Source: Pedobacter cryophilus
Lineage (GTDB): Bacteria; Bacteroidota; Bacteroidia; Sphingobacteriales; Sphingobacteriaceae
Direction of reading: 5' to 3'
Length of the DNA stretch: 64,000 nt
Assembly (NCBI RefSeq): GCF_005116455.1
Contig: NZ_SWBP01000003.1
Location: forward strand, 186,012-250,011
The notes below the pieces were generated by a model. The model did no database searches and was not told the origin of the DNA. It saw nothing but the letters and a program-made list of their open reading frames with translations. Each line of letters begins with the position of its first letter. The stretch's first letter is position 1. The position numbers and the translations under genes are program-made. This document shows, piece after piece, positions 1 through 8,281 of the stretch.

Positions 1-293
1 TTTTCATAAGGATGATCTTTCATAAACAAAACAGAACCACCGCCATGTACTACCAATTCTACTTTTAGCTTATCTTTTAAGGTAACATCAGCTAAGGAAT
101 TGCCAATATTATTTAAAGTGCTTTCAATCACCTGAGCGTTATCTGTATTTAACTGATAAACTACTTTATATTTTGACTTTTTTGAAACCGCATCATTAAA
201 CTGTTTAAGCTCTTCATTTGATTGAGCGTAGGTAGGTTTTACCATTACAATAGCTACCAGCAAAAAAAACAACACTTTAATATTCATCATCAT
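1..293 (-). CDS. DsrE-family protein with signal peptide (3' end cut by window edge)
   Basis: The reverse strand opens with three in-frame ATGs and a hydrophobic leader ending in a PTYAQ-type signal peptidase site, so the product is exported. The mature part contains the stretch VELVVHGGGSVLF, which resembles the beta-strand and loop of DsrE/DsrF-like folds used in sulfur relay. The reading frame is open to position 1, so roughly the last half is missing. It lies 30 bp beyond the MFS gene on the same strand, at the distal end of the sulfur locus. The DsrE assignment rests on about 95 residues and on context. Which of the three ATGs is used cannot be told. Confidence 0.65.
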   Translation of the reverse strand, partial: MMMNIKVLFFLLVAIVMVKPTYAQSNEELKQFNDAVSKKSKYKVVYQLNTDNAQVIESTLNNIGNSLADVTLKDKLKVELVVHGGGSVLFMKDHPYE

Positions 294-323
294 CTATATT
301 TTAAAAATTGTTAAATTAAATCA

Positions 324-1556
324 TCACTCAAAGCAAGATACAGTTTTCCATAAAACTTTTTTGGTGCAACACATTCTAAACTCCGAATATATGCCTGCCA
401 AAAGTGTAATTCCTGCTACTGTTATTAAGGTATAATTTAAACCTAAATAAGTATAAGTTAATCCGGCTAAAACGGCACCTGCAACATAACCCATATCTCT
501 CCAAAATCTAAATATACTTAATATTTGGGGTCTTTGTTTAGGATTTGAGTTTTCGGCAATTACGGTGATAAAGTTAGGGTAAACCAAAGCTGTCCCTAAG
601 CCTAAAACTACCAATATTACAGCGTGATAAATAAAACTTTGATTAAAAATAAGTAGAAAAATAGCTAAGGCCTGCAACATCATCCCTAAACTAATCAATT
701 GCTTTTTACAAAAAACATCGCCCATTTTGCCTGTAAAAAGTTGCCCAATTCCCCAAGCTGTTGGGTAAATACCTGCCAAAATACTGATTTCTGTGATAGA
801 GAAATTTTTAGTGAGTAATAAAATGGGCAAAATGCTCCATAAAACGCCATCATTTAAATTATTTGTAAAGCCACTTAAGGTAACAGCGCCTAAATTACGA
901 TGCTTAAAAGTGGTTTCTTTCCAAATATTTTTTAGCGGATTAACATTATTGGTTACGTTTTCTAAATCAACTAATTTCTCGGTGTTTTTTACAAAAAATA
1001 GGGTAACCAATAAACCCATTACGGCAAATAAAATCCCCGGAAAAAAAACATAAGTCCAATTAGAAAAAGTACTTAAGGTGTAGCCCGTTAAAGCACCTGC
1101 TAAACCAACTGCTAAATAGCCCGAAAACTCATTTAATCCCATGGCTAAACCCCTATTTTTTTCGCCAACCAAATCAATTTTCATCACCACTGTAGATGAC
1201 CAGGCCAAACCCTGGTTAAGCCCCAATAAAACATTAGCAAAAATAATCCAATTCCAACTGGGGGCGTAAATAAGGATAATGGGTACGGGTAAGGCAAAAA
1301 GCCATCCTAACATTAAAATACTTTTTCTACTTAATTTTAGAGTTAAATAACCCATAACCAAATTGGCTATAGATTTACTTAATCCAAAAGCGATGATAAA
1401 TGAAAATACAGCAAAGCCAGCATTGATATTGAATACTTGGGAAGCAAATTGAGGAATAACAGATCTTTCTAAACCTACCATTGCACCCACAAATGCATTC
1501 ACCAATATTAATAACCAAAACTGACTTAAATTTTCTTTTAATCCTTGCTGTATCAT
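324..1556 (-). CDS. Major facilitator superfamily transporter
   Basis: A 410-residue protein that is hydrophobic along its whole length, with the pattern expected for twelve membrane helices and a hydrophilic central loop near residues 190-215. An early loop carries SRKSILM and the mid-protein VGEKNRGLAMG, both like the conserved charged loops of MFS drug/solute carriers. The substrate is not readable from sequence. Its place inside a run of sulfur genes suggests an inorganic sulfur anion or a sulfur-containing metabolite, but this is inference only. The ATG at 1556 lies 15 bp after the end of the upstream YeeE/YedE-like gene, so co-transcription is likely. Confidence 0.85.
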   Translation of the reverse strand: MIQQGLKENLSQFWLLILVNAFVGAMVGLERSVIPQFASQVFNINAGFAVFSFIIAFGLSKSIANLVMGYLTLKLSRKSILMLGWLFALPVPIILIYAPSWNWIIFANVLLGLNQGLAWSSTVVMKIDLVGEKNRGLAMGLNEFSGYLAVGLAGALTGYTLSTFSNWTYVFFPGILFAVMGLLVTLFFVKNTEKLVDLENVTNNVNPLKNIWKETTFKHRNLGAVTLSGFTNNLNDGVLWSILPILLLTKNFSITEISILAGIYPTAWGIGQLFTGKMGDVFCKKQLISLGMMLQALAIFLLIFNQSFIYHAVILVVLGLGTALVYPNFITVIAENSNPKQRPQILSIFRFWRDMGYVAGAVLAGLTYTYLGLNYTLITVAGITLLAGIYSEFRMCCTKKVLWKTVSCFE

Positions 1557-1571
1557 AGAAGATAAATGATT

Positions 1572-1985
1572 TTAATGAGGTAATTTATCTTTTATTAAAC
1601 CGTAAAGGTAAGTACCAGATAAAGCCCCAAATATGACAACCAACATAGCAATGTAGCCATAACCTAAGTTTACAAACATTGGACCCGGACAAGCACCTGT
1701 TAAAGCCCAACCTAAACCAAAAATAGTTCCGCCTATGATGTAACGAGCATAAGATTGTTCTTTATCTTGAAATACGATAGGATTTCCTGCTGTGTCTCTA
1801 ATCTTTAATTTTTTGATAATAAAAACAGATATAGCCCCTAATATTACCGCTGTGCCAATAATGCCAAACATGTGAAATGATTGAAAACGAAACATTTCTT
1901 GAATTCTAAACCACGAGATAGCCTCTGATTTACTCATAATGATGCCGAAAAGTATCCCAGCTAAAATATATTTAATAGATTTCAT
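1572..1985 (-). CDS. YeeE/YedE-type sulfur transport half-protein (DUF6691-like)
   Basis: A 137-residue membrane protein with about four helices. It has the GACPGP motif (Cys99) late in the chain, which matches the cysteine-bearing reentrant motifs of YeeE/YedE thiosulfate transporters. It is about half the family length, so it probably pairs with the second half-protein at 3372-3932, whose motif is GGCTSGH. In the family, thiosulfate is passed along conserved cysteines; that knowledge comes from TsuA-type proteins, not from this sequence. It follows the porin gene by 4 bp, pointing to one operon. Confidence 0.82.
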   Translation of the reverse strand: MKSIKYILAGILFGIIMSKSEAISWFRIQEMFRFQSFHMFGIIGTAVILGAISVFIIKKLKIRDTAGNPIVFQDKEQSYARYIIGGTIFGLGWALTGACPGPMFVNLGYGYIAMLVVIFGALSGTYLYGLIKDKLPH

Positions 1986-1989
1986 TTCT

Positions 1990-3369
1990 TTAGAAATTAA
2001 GTTGTGTGATAAAATTTATATTGTGATAATTGATATTGTAATATTGATTAGCTAAAGGAATATTCTCTTTGCTCCCTTGTTTGCTAACATATAGCAACTT
2101 AAAGTTGAAACCATCTAGCAATTTAGTTTTTGGAGTATAAACTAAGTTTAACACTGCATTATGATAGCTAGATGCACTATATTTATTCTGCTCAAAATTA
2201 TTGTAGGAAGGAAGCCATCCCTCTCCTAAATCTAAATCCAACTCCCATTGCTTATTAAAATGAAATTTTGATTTAAACATTAAAACTGAGGTATTTGATA
2301 AACCCTCTATCCTACCCCTTGGTACGGTTACAAAAAATTGTTCTCTACCAAATTCTCTTGGGAATAAAAATCTCCCTTCATCTGTTATTTTCAAATAATT
2401 TAAAGACAATTCTAAATTATCCTTATGAAAACCTATTTTGGAACCGTAAAGAAAACTGTGGTTTTGTGCAAAATAAGTTTTAGATAATTCGTCATTACCC
2501 CCATTGTTCATCTGGTTTTGCTTTTGTACTTCTAAACCTAAATCAAACGAATTGGAAATCATCAGCTCGCTTTTTAAGTAAATAGTATTCACCACATGAT
2601 CTAACAAATAATCCCAAACCTCAATTTTTAAATGATTAGCTATGTTTTTTTCTATACCGGCTATAAATAAAGCTTTAGAATGTACCTCTTCTTTATAACC
2701 TGAAACAGTTCCATCAGGATTATTGCCAGTTGAATAAATCCCTAAAACTTCGTTTATATTATACCATTTTACAGTACCTCTAGGAGAAAAATTATTAAAT
2801 ACGCCCAATTTTAATTTGCTTGAATTGGATAAATTAAAATTAGCATTTAAACCTTGCAAACTATAAGGTTTCATTCGCCCATCCTGAGAATTAACTAAAG
2901 GAGAATCAAACGTAAACCTGCCTATAAGTAAATCAAATTTTTCATGCTCATATTTTAAGAACAGTTCATCTAAGCGGTCTAAATCAGATTTATTTGCTGG
3001 ATCTTCTATATCAAATAATTCTGTTTCTAATCTTGCAGTCTTATTTGTTACTGTATCTAATTTATCTAATGCTGAAGAAAAAGTATTAAATGTAAAAAGC
3101 CCTGCAATTCCTAAACTGAATCCTTTCACTTTAGCTGTTTCATAAGCCAATTCAAAACCAATTGCATTTGCATAATGATCTGTAAGTTCTTTATGGTTAA
3201 TGGTACTCATAAAATAATTTCTTAAATGCCCATTAACCTTTCCTTCCGCAAAAAACGATTTAGCGTTTTTAACGGTATCTATTTCGGACGGATCATTTAC
3301 AGAAAATCCATTTGCATTCACCAGTAAACTGAATCCTAAAAAAAGAAATGTTGCAAATAAAAATTTCAT
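1990..3369 (-). CDS. OprD-like outer-membrane porin
   Basis: Translated from the ATG at 3369, the product is 459 residues and starts with a clear signal peptide (MKFLFATFLFLGFSLLVNANG). A longer reading from 3495 would add 42 residues overlapping the upstream gene and would bury the signal peptide, so I reject it. The mature part starts with GKVNGHLRNYFMST, typical of OprD/OprQ-type porins. It then shows alternating-hydrophobicity beta strands throughout and ends in an aromatic-rich strand closing with F. It lies 2 bp after one YeeE/YedE half gene and 4 bp before the other. This suggests it is the outer-membrane entry route for the same sulfur solute. Confidence 0.8.
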   Translation of the reverse strand: MKFLFATFLFLGFSLLVNANGFSVNDPSEIDTVKNAKSFFAEGKVNGHLRNYFMSTINHKELTDHYANAIGFELAYETAKVKGFSLGIAGLFTFNTFSSALDKLDTVTNKTARLETELFDIEDPANKSDLDRLDELFLKYEHEKFDLLIGRFTFDSPLVNSQDGRMKPYSLQGLNANFNLSNSSKLKLGVFNNFSPRGTVKWYNINEVLGIYSTGNNPDGTVSGYKEEVHSKALFIAGIEKNIANHLKIEVWDYLLDHVVNTIYLKSELMISNSFDLGLEVQKQNQMNNGGNDELSKTYFAQNHSFLYGSKIGFHKDNLELSLNYLKITDEGRFLFPREFGREQFFVTVPRGRIEGLSNTSVLMFKSKFHFNKQWELDLDLGEGWLPSYNNFEQNKYSASSYHNAVLNLVYTPKTKLLDGFNFKLLYVSKQGSKENIPLANQYYNINYHNINFITQLNF

Positions 3370-3371
3370 TT

Positions 3372-3932
3372 TTAAAAAACTAGAGGCATAATTAAAAATG
3401 TCATTACTAATCCACCAATAAAAAAGCCAACAACCGCTATTAATGAGGGAACTTGTAAATTTGATAAGCCAGATATAGCATGCCCAGAAGTACATCCACC
3501 TGCATATCGGGCTCCAAAGCCTACTAATACCCCTCCTATAAGCAAGAGAGCAAGCATTTTTGGACTACTTAAAGATTCTAAAGAGAATAGTTCTGATGGG
3601 TTTAAACCTCCATTAAATGAAATTCCAAGTTTTTGTAAATCTTGGATGGTATTAGCCGACAATTCCATATCTGCTGGATTAGTCAAAAAATTTGAGGCTA
3701 TAAAACCTCCAATTACAGATCCTACTAAAAAGAATAAATTCCATTTTTGTGTTTTCCAATCAAAGTCAAAAAATTTAACTTTTTTACCGGCTCCGGCAAT
3801 GGTACACATGGTTCTTAAATTGGCTGAAAAGCCAAATGATTTTCCCCAGAATAAAAGAATGAGCATTACAACTACAATCATAATTCCCGAAAAATACCAC
3901 GACCAAGGTTGTTTAATTAGTTCAAGTATCAT
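3372..3932 (-). CDS. YeeE/YedE-type sulfur transport half-protein
   Basis: A 186-residue membrane protein with a long N-terminal helix, a hydrophilic segment around residues 48-65 and several later helices. The motif GGCTSGH (Cys147) is the hallmark of YeeE/YedE proteins; Cys43 is a second candidate relay thiol. Full-length thiosulfate transporters have two such halves in one chain. Here the second half is probably the 137-residue protein encoded two genes downstream. The gene starts 2 bp after the stop of the universal stress protein gene, so translation is probably coupled. Substrate assignment (thiosulfate or related sulfane sulfur) is by family. Confidence 0.85.
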   Translation of the reverse strand: MILELIKQPWSWYFSGIMIVVVMLILLFWGKSFGFSANLRTMCTIAGAGKKVKFFDFDWKTQKWNLFFLVGSVIGGFIASNFLTNPADMELSANTIQDLQKLGISFNGGLNPSELFSLESLSSPKMLALLLIGGVLVGFGARYAGGCTSGHAISGLSNLQVPSLIAVVGFFIGGLVMTFLIMPLVF

Positions 3933-3934
3933 AT

Positions 3935-4768
3935 TTATTTTAAATGAAAGGTTAATAAAGGTTTAAGGCAATGATTCACTAATCTTTCGGCAATGCTGCC
4001 AAAAAGTAAATGACTAATGCCTTTTCTGCCGTGTGTTCTAATACAAACTAAATCCATTTCTGCTTCTTTATTGAAGTTTCTTACGCCTTCTGCTATTTTT
4101 TTATCTCTGTAAAAATGGGTTTCAAATTTCACCAATTGATGCTCTTTAGCAAAAAACTTCATTTGTTCTAAAATCTCATCAGCATAAGGCTCATCTCCTT
4201 CTTTTAAAATTTGAAGTAAATGAATAGTGCTATCAAAGGCATCAGCTATTTGCTTAATCATATTGATTTGCTCACCTTTACCAAAATGCTCATAATCAGC
4301 AACTAAAAGAATATTTTTTAATTCGTTTAAAGATGTTCCTGGTCTTAAAGTAAGTACCGGAACTTCCAATTGTCTTACCACATGTTGTGCTTCTGATCCA
4401 GATATTTTCTCCATAAAACCTGATGATCCTTTGGTTCCCATAATCACCAAATTAGCGTTAAGCTCCCTTGAGGTTTTATTGATTTCTTTGGTTAATAATC
4501 CAATTTTAACGTGAGGTTCAAAATCTAAACCGGCTTCTTTTAAAGCATTAAATTTTTGGATTGCATTTGCTTCTTTTTTATGAAAAGCTACTAAATCAAC
4601 AGCTTCAGACAAATCTGGATTTTCGGCTATAATGGCATCATTTGCTTGAATTACATGCAGTAAATGAATGTTTGCATCTAAATTTTTAGCCAGCACAATT
4701 GCAGATTGAAACGCTTGTTCACTTTCGGCAGAAAAATCAGTTGGAATTAAAATATTAAAGGTTTTCAT
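3935..4768 (-). CDS. Universal stress protein, tandem UspA domains
   Basis: The 277-residue product carries two UspA domains. The first ends with the nucleotide-binding signature GTKGSSG followed nine residues on by GS. The second has the matching HGRKGISHLLFGS. Tandem Usp proteins usually bind ATP and act in stress adaptation. The apparent first codon at 4771 is TTG; the ATG immediately after it at 4768 (MKTFNILIPTDFS) matches normal UspA starts and is preferred. It heads the transporter-porin group after a hairpin at 4800-4840, which may separate its transcription from the rhodanese gene. Its role in sulfur stress is inferred from position. Confidence 0.9.
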   Translation of the reverse strand: MKTFNILIPTDFSAESEQAFQSAIVLAKNLDANIHLLHVIQANDAIIAENPDLSEAVDLVAFHKKEANAIQKFNALKEAGLDFEPHVKIGLLTKEINKTSRELNANLVIMGTKGSSGFMEKISGSEAQHVVRQLEVPVLTLRPGTSLNELKNILLVADYEHFGKGEQINMIKQIADAFDSTIHLLQILKEGDEPYADEILEQMKFFAKEHQLVKFETHFYRDKKIAEGVRNFNKEAEMDLVCIRTHGRKGISHLLFGSIAERLVNHCLKPLLTFHLK

Positions 4769-4799
4769 CAATTTTTTTTATTTAATAATGATAAAATTT

Positions 4800-4840
4800 A
4801 GAGAACGCTGCTGTTATATAATGGGTACAACAGCTTCTCT
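4800..4840 (-). terminator. Candidate hairpin terminator or attenuator
   Basis: An inverted repeat AGAGAA-C-GCTGCTGTT ... AACAGC-TTCTCT lies between the rhodanese stop (4855) and the Usp start (4768). On the minus strand the stem is followed by TAAATTTTATC and then an A-rich tract, so the U-run is imperfect. It could be a weak terminator that lowers expression of the downstream transport genes, or an mRNA-stabilising stem. Only the symmetry is seen directly. Confidence 0.5.
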
Positions 4841-4854
4841 AAATCTCATTGAGC

Positions 4855-5178
4855 TTAGTTTTTTGGAAATGCGCCAATACCGCCTACTAAATTAAAAGCA
4901 TTAAAGCCTTCTTTTTTCATCATGTTTACAGCATTGCCAGAACGATTTCCGCTTCTGCAGAAAACAAAATAGGTTTTAGATTTATCTAGCTTTGATAGCT
5001 TAGTATTAAAATCTGAAGCCATTACATCAATGTTTTTTGCTGATAAAATTGTTCCTGATTGAAACTCACCTGCCGTACGCACATCTAAAAGAACAGCATT
5101 TTCATCTGCTAAAAGTTGATTTTTGAATTCCTGACCATCCAGATCAGTTAGATTCTTTTTGAAAAACATTTCAAACAT
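4855..5178 (-). CDS. Single-domain rhodanese
   Basis: A one-domain rhodanese of 107 residues starting at MFEMFF (ATG at 5178). A longer frame to 5232 would overlap the upstream gene and is not needed. Conserved features are LLDVRTAGEFQSG and the active loop CRSGNRSG, in which the cysteine carries the persulfide and the following residues shape the pocket. Proteins of this kind move sulfane sulfur between thiosulfate, glutathione persulfide and protein acceptors. The gene follows the dioxygenase-rhodanese fusion by 32 bp and is expected to share its Crp-type promoter. Assigned from motifs; no signal peptide is seen, so it is probably cytoplasmic. Confidence 0.92.
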   Translation of the reverse strand: MFEMFFKKNLTDLDGQEFKNQLLADENAVLLDVRTAGEFQSGTILSAKNIDVMASDFNTKLSKLDKSKTYFVFCRSGNRSGNAVNMMKKEGFNAFNLVGGIGAFPKN

Positions 5179-5210
5179 ATTCTTGATTTTTAAATTCGTT
5201 AACCTTACAA

Positions 5211-6629
5211 TTATTTTAAAGTAGTTGGACAAACAAAATCAGTTACCTTAATTTTTTCGCTGTCTTTTATGGCTTTAAAGCCACCTTTTACATCTATTAA
5301 ATTATCAAAACCTCGGGCTCTTAAAATGGAGTTAAAAATCATAGATCTGTAACCACCTGCACAGTGCACATAATAAGTTTTGTTTTTATCTATAGCAGCT
5401 AAATGATCGTTAATATAATCTAAAGGAAGATTTGTAGCATTTTCTACATGTTCGCTTAAATATTCGCTGTTTTTACGTACATCTAAAATATTAATTTCTT
5501 CTTTAGCTAAGATATTGGCAAGTTCATCAGCATCAATAGATTTAATAGCATCCACTTCCATACCTGCGGCTTTCCAACTATCAAAGCCACCTTTTAAGAA
5601 ACCTAAAGTACGGTCGAAACCTACTCTGGCTAATCTGGTTACCACTTCTTCTTCTCTGTCTTTATCGGTTACCAATAAAATATTCTGATTCACATCTGGA
5701 ATCATAGCGCCTACCCAAGGAGCAAAATTTCCGTCAATCCCTATATTTATTGAATTAGGAATAAATCCTTTGGCAAAAGTTTGAGGATCACGAGTATCTA
5801 AAATTAGCGCATCAGTTTCATTAGCAACTAACTCAAAAGCTTCTGGCGTTAAGGCTTGCTGTCCGCGGTCTAAAACTTGATCTATGCTTTCGTAACCATG
5901 TATGTTCATCATTACATTTTGAGGAAAATATGATGGTGGAGGCAAAAGACCAGCTGTAACTTCTTTTATAAACTCTTCACGAGTCATATCAGCTCTTAAA
6001 GCGTAATTTGTTTTCTTTTGGTTGCCTAAGCTATCGGTGGTTTCTTTACTCATGTTTTTACCACAAGCACTACCTGCACCATGAGCCGGATAAACTGTAA
6101 TATCATCAGCTAATGGCATAATTTTGTTTCTTAAGGAATCAAATAAATAGCTTGCTAATTTATCTTGAGTTAAATCGGCCACAATTTTTTGAGCTAAATC
6201 TGGGCGACCAACATCACCAATAAATAAGGTATCGCCAGAGAATAAGGCTACATCTTTACCAGTTTCATCTTTTAACAAAAAGCAAGTACTTTCCATGGTA
6301 TGCCCAGGAGTATGCAATACTTTAATGCTGATGTTTCCTAGCTTAAATTCTTCGCCATCTTTTGCTCCGTAAAAATCAAAATCTGGACTTGCATTGGGGC
6401 CGTAAACAATAGTTGCTCCGGTTTTTTGAGCTAAATCTATATGCCCAGAAACAAAGTCGGCATGAAAATGCGTTTCAAAAACATATTTGATTTTAGCGTT
6501 ATTCTTTTCTGCTTTTTCCAAATAAGGTTGAACTTCTCTTAATGGGTCAATAATTGCAGCTTCGCCATTGCTTTGGATGTAATATGCACCTTGTGCTAAA
6601 CATCCAGTATAAATTTGTTCAATTATCAT
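5211..6629 (-). CDS. Persulfide dioxygenase fused to two rhodanese domains
   Basis: Residues 1-250 form a metallo-beta-lactamase domain of the ETHE1/persulfide dioxygenase type: HFHADFVSGH (H54, H56, D58, H63), H110, D133 and H183 would bind iron. Residues about 262-357 are a rhodanese fold whose active-site position reads TDKDREE, with no cysteine, so this copy is probably non-catalytic. Residues about 366-457 are a second rhodanese with CAGGYRS (Cys423) intact. The expected reaction is oxidation of glutathione or low-molecular-weight thiol persulfide to sulfite, with the rhodanese exchanging sulfur with thiosulfate. The start lies 49 nt downstream of a GTGA-N6-TCAC palindrome. Confidence 0.92.
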   Translation of the reverse strand: MIIEQIYTGCLAQGAYYIQSNGEAAIIDPLREVQPYLEKAEKNNAKIKYVFETHFHADFVSGHIDLAQKTGATIVYGPNASPDFDFYGAKDGEEFKLGNISIKVLHTPGHTMESTCFLLKDETGKDVALFSGDTLFIGDVGRPDLAQKIVADLTQDKLASYLFDSLRNKIMPLADDITVYPAHGAGSACGKNMSKETTDSLGNQKKTNYALRADMTREEFIKEVTAGLLPPPSYFPQNVMMNIHGYESIDQVLDRGQQALTPEAFELVANETDALILDTRDPQTFAKGFIPNSINIGIDGNFAPWVGAMIPDVNQNILLVTDKDREEEVVTRLARVGFDRTLGFLKGGFDSWKAAGMEVDAIKSIDADELANILAKEEINILDVRKNSEYLSEHVENATNLPLDYINDHLAAIDKNKTYYVHCAGGYRSMIFNSILRARGFDNLIDVKGGFKAIKDSEKIKVTDFVCPTTLK

Positions 6630-6678
6630 CTGTTTTTAAATTTGTTAATCAAATATCTTGAATATAGTGAGTGTAAAA

Positions 6679-6693
6679 GGTGACTTTGGTCAC
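6679..6693 (-). promoter_or_regulatory. Crp-type operator upstream of the persulfide dioxygenase
   Basis: The plus-strand 15-mer GGTGACTTTGGTCAC contains GTGAC-N4-GTCAC, i.e. GTGA-N6-TCAC, the half-site geometry bound by CRP-like proteins. It sits 49 nt before the ATG at 6629. Reading along the minus strand, a TTTG (-7-like box GATATTTG) begins 26 nt after the operator, so the operator is centred near -41, the place for a class II activator. A 14/15-identical copy with the same spacing lies at 8282-8296. Confidence 0.8.
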
Positions 6694-6742
6694 TGAGTTC
6701 ATTATTTCGAATAAAATATTTTGTGCTGATCTTTTATTTACA

Positions 6743-7207
6743 TTATGGTGATAAAGCTTTTAAACGAGGAAAAAATCTCCCAGTATGCTTTTGATAATTT
6801 TTATACTCAGCAAACTTATTAATGAGCATGGCTTCTTCATAGATACTTTTAAAAGAAAACAAGCCATACAAAAGGAGGGCTAAAAATAATCTTGGTAAAT
6901 GATGTGTATGTAGTGCGTAAAAGAAAACGAAAAAAATAATACCAGTATAAATGGGATGCCTTACGTAGCGGTACAAGCCTTCCTTAATTAAAACAGCATT
7001 AGCTTTTGGACTAGGAAAAGGTGTAAGGTTTTTGTTGAGTTGGATGAGTGCTAAAACAATAATAAACAAACCAAATATGGATAGAATTAGCGCAAAGATT
7101 TGAATATAATTGGGCAGTTCAAAAGCAAGAAAACGAGGGATAAAAAAATAGCCTAAAATTAAAGAGAATTGTAAGGTTACGTAAACCAAGTCTTTAATTT
7201 TAGGCAT
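6743..7207 (-). CDS. Small ICMT-family membrane methyltransferase
   Basis: A 154-residue integral membrane protein with about four to five helices. The C-terminal half shows the isoprenylcysteine carboxyl methyltransferase signature: LYRYVRHPIYTG (SAM-binding RHPxY), followed by an EEAMLINKFAEYKNYQKHTGRFFP segment containing the conserved Glu-Tyr-Arg pattern. Relatives methylate prenylcysteine, phospholipids or small thiols. The MddA methanethiol methyltransferases belong to the same broad fold, which is notable because this gene lies between a sulfite-exporter-type gene and a persulfide dioxygenase. The substrate is not known. It is the last gene of the 8232-6743 transcription unit. Confidence 0.78.
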   Translation of the reverse strand: MPKIKDLVYVTLQFSLILGYFFIPRFLAFELPNYIQIFALILSIFGLFIIVLALIQLNKNLTPFPSPKANAVLIKEGLYRYVRHPIYTGIIFFVFFYALHTHHLPRLFLALLLYGLFSFKSIYEEAMLINKFAEYKNYQKHTGRFFPRLKALSP

Positions 7208-7217
7208 ATCAATTTGT

Positions 7218-7427
7218 TTATTGTTTTTCTTTAATTGGGTTTGGATTTACTGAACAGCCATTTATCCCGCATGTAGAAACATTAAATATAGCTTGATATA
7301 AGAATAAGACCGCCAATATGAGCAAGAAGTATTGTTTTGATACTATGGCATCATAAGCTACGTAAATTCCTAAAAGTAATTTCACAACTCTCATGAAATT
7401 CCAATCGTTTAATAATTTATCTTTCAT
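7218..7427 (-). CDS. Small membrane protein, DUF2892-like
   Basis: A 69-residue protein with two predicted helices (about residues 13-30 and 33-50) and a C-terminal CGINGC pair of cysteines. It resembles the two-helix DUF2892/YgaP-type membrane modules that occur next to rhodaneses and TauE-type genes. The two cysteines could carry sulfane sulfur at the membrane; this is a guess from context. It lies 7 bp after tauE-like and 10 bp before the methyltransferase gene. Confidence 0.7.
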   Translation of the reverse strand: MKDKLLNDWNFMRVVKLLLGIYVAYDAIVSKQYFLLILAVLFLYQAIFNVSTCGINGCSVNPNPIKEKQ

Positions 7428-7434
7428 GTTCTAT

Positions 7435-8232
7435 TTACTTAAAAAATAATTCTTTAACAATAATGTAAACACCCATTACTAATACAAACCAACCAAATGC
7501 TGGTTTAAGTTTTTCTCCGTTAATTTTTTTAGATAGTGCAGTTCCTACAAATATCCCGACTATGGCAAATGCCGAAACGATGGATAGAAATTGCCAGTCG
7601 ATGATACTTTCTCCTCCTTCACCAAAAAAGCCAATTAAAGATTTTGCTGCAATAATAACCAGTGATGTGCCTACTGCCTCTTTCATGGGTAGTTTACTTA
7701 ATATCACCAAGGCTGGGATAATTAAAAAACCTCCACCAGCACCCACTAAACCTGTAATTATACCCACAACCGCCCCTTCTATCAATATTAATGGGTAATT
7801 AAATTTTTGCTCACCCGGCTTTTCATTTGCATTTTTCTTGTCTTTTTTAATCATACTGTAAGAAGCTAAAATCATAATTACAGCAAAAAACAACATGAGT
7901 AACAGGTTTTTAGAAACCATAAAATCGCCTATAGAAAACACTTCTTTTGGGATAGCCGGTACAATAAAAGCCCTGGTAGAAAAAACGGCAATAATAGAAG
8001 GAATACCAAAAACAATGGCTGTTTTAATGTTAACTAAACCTTTTCTAAAATAACCAACTGAACCTACTGCACTAGTAAGCCCTACTATAAAAAGCGAATA
8101 AGCAGTTGCCAAAACGGGTTCTACTGCAAATAAATAAACTAAAACAGGGACTGTTAAAATTGAACCGCCACCACCAATTAAACCTAATGCTATACCAATG
8201 AGAATTGATGCTAAATAACCTATGTATTCCAT
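7435..8232 (-). CDS. TauE/SafE-family sulfite or sulfur-anion exporter
   Basis: The 265-residue membrane protein has two repeats of four helices. Each repeat begins with a glycine-rich segment: GIALGLIGGGGSILTVPVL near the N-terminus and ITGLVGAGGGFLIIPALV after residue 155. These are the inverted-repeat signatures of TauE/SafE permeases, which export sulfite, sulfoacetate or related anions. In this locus it would remove sulfite made by the persulfide dioxygenase. A Crp-type palindrome lies 49 nt before the ATG. It begins a three-gene run with the DUF2892-like and methyltransferase genes. Confidence 0.9.
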   Translation of the reverse strand: MEYIGYLASILIGIALGLIGGGGSILTVPVLVYLFAVEPVLATAYSLFIVGLTSAVGSVGYFRKGLVNIKTAIVFGIPSIIAVFSTRAFIVPAIPKEVFSIGDFMVSKNLLLMLFFAVIMILASYSMIKKDKKNANEKPGEQKFNYPLILIEGAVVGIITGLVGAGGGFLIIPALVILSKLPMKEAVGTSLVIIAAKSLIGFFGEGGESIIDWQFLSIVSAFAIVGIFVGTALSKKINGEKLKPAFGWFVLVMGVYIIVKELFFK

Positions 8233-8281
8233 ATTTTTAAAATCTTATTCTACAAAGATTCTGAGTTTAATTTCTTTTAAT

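Noticed and set aside
1990-3495. 501-residue version of the porin
   Set aside because: The extra 42 residues overlap the upstream transporter gene and precede a clear signal peptide.
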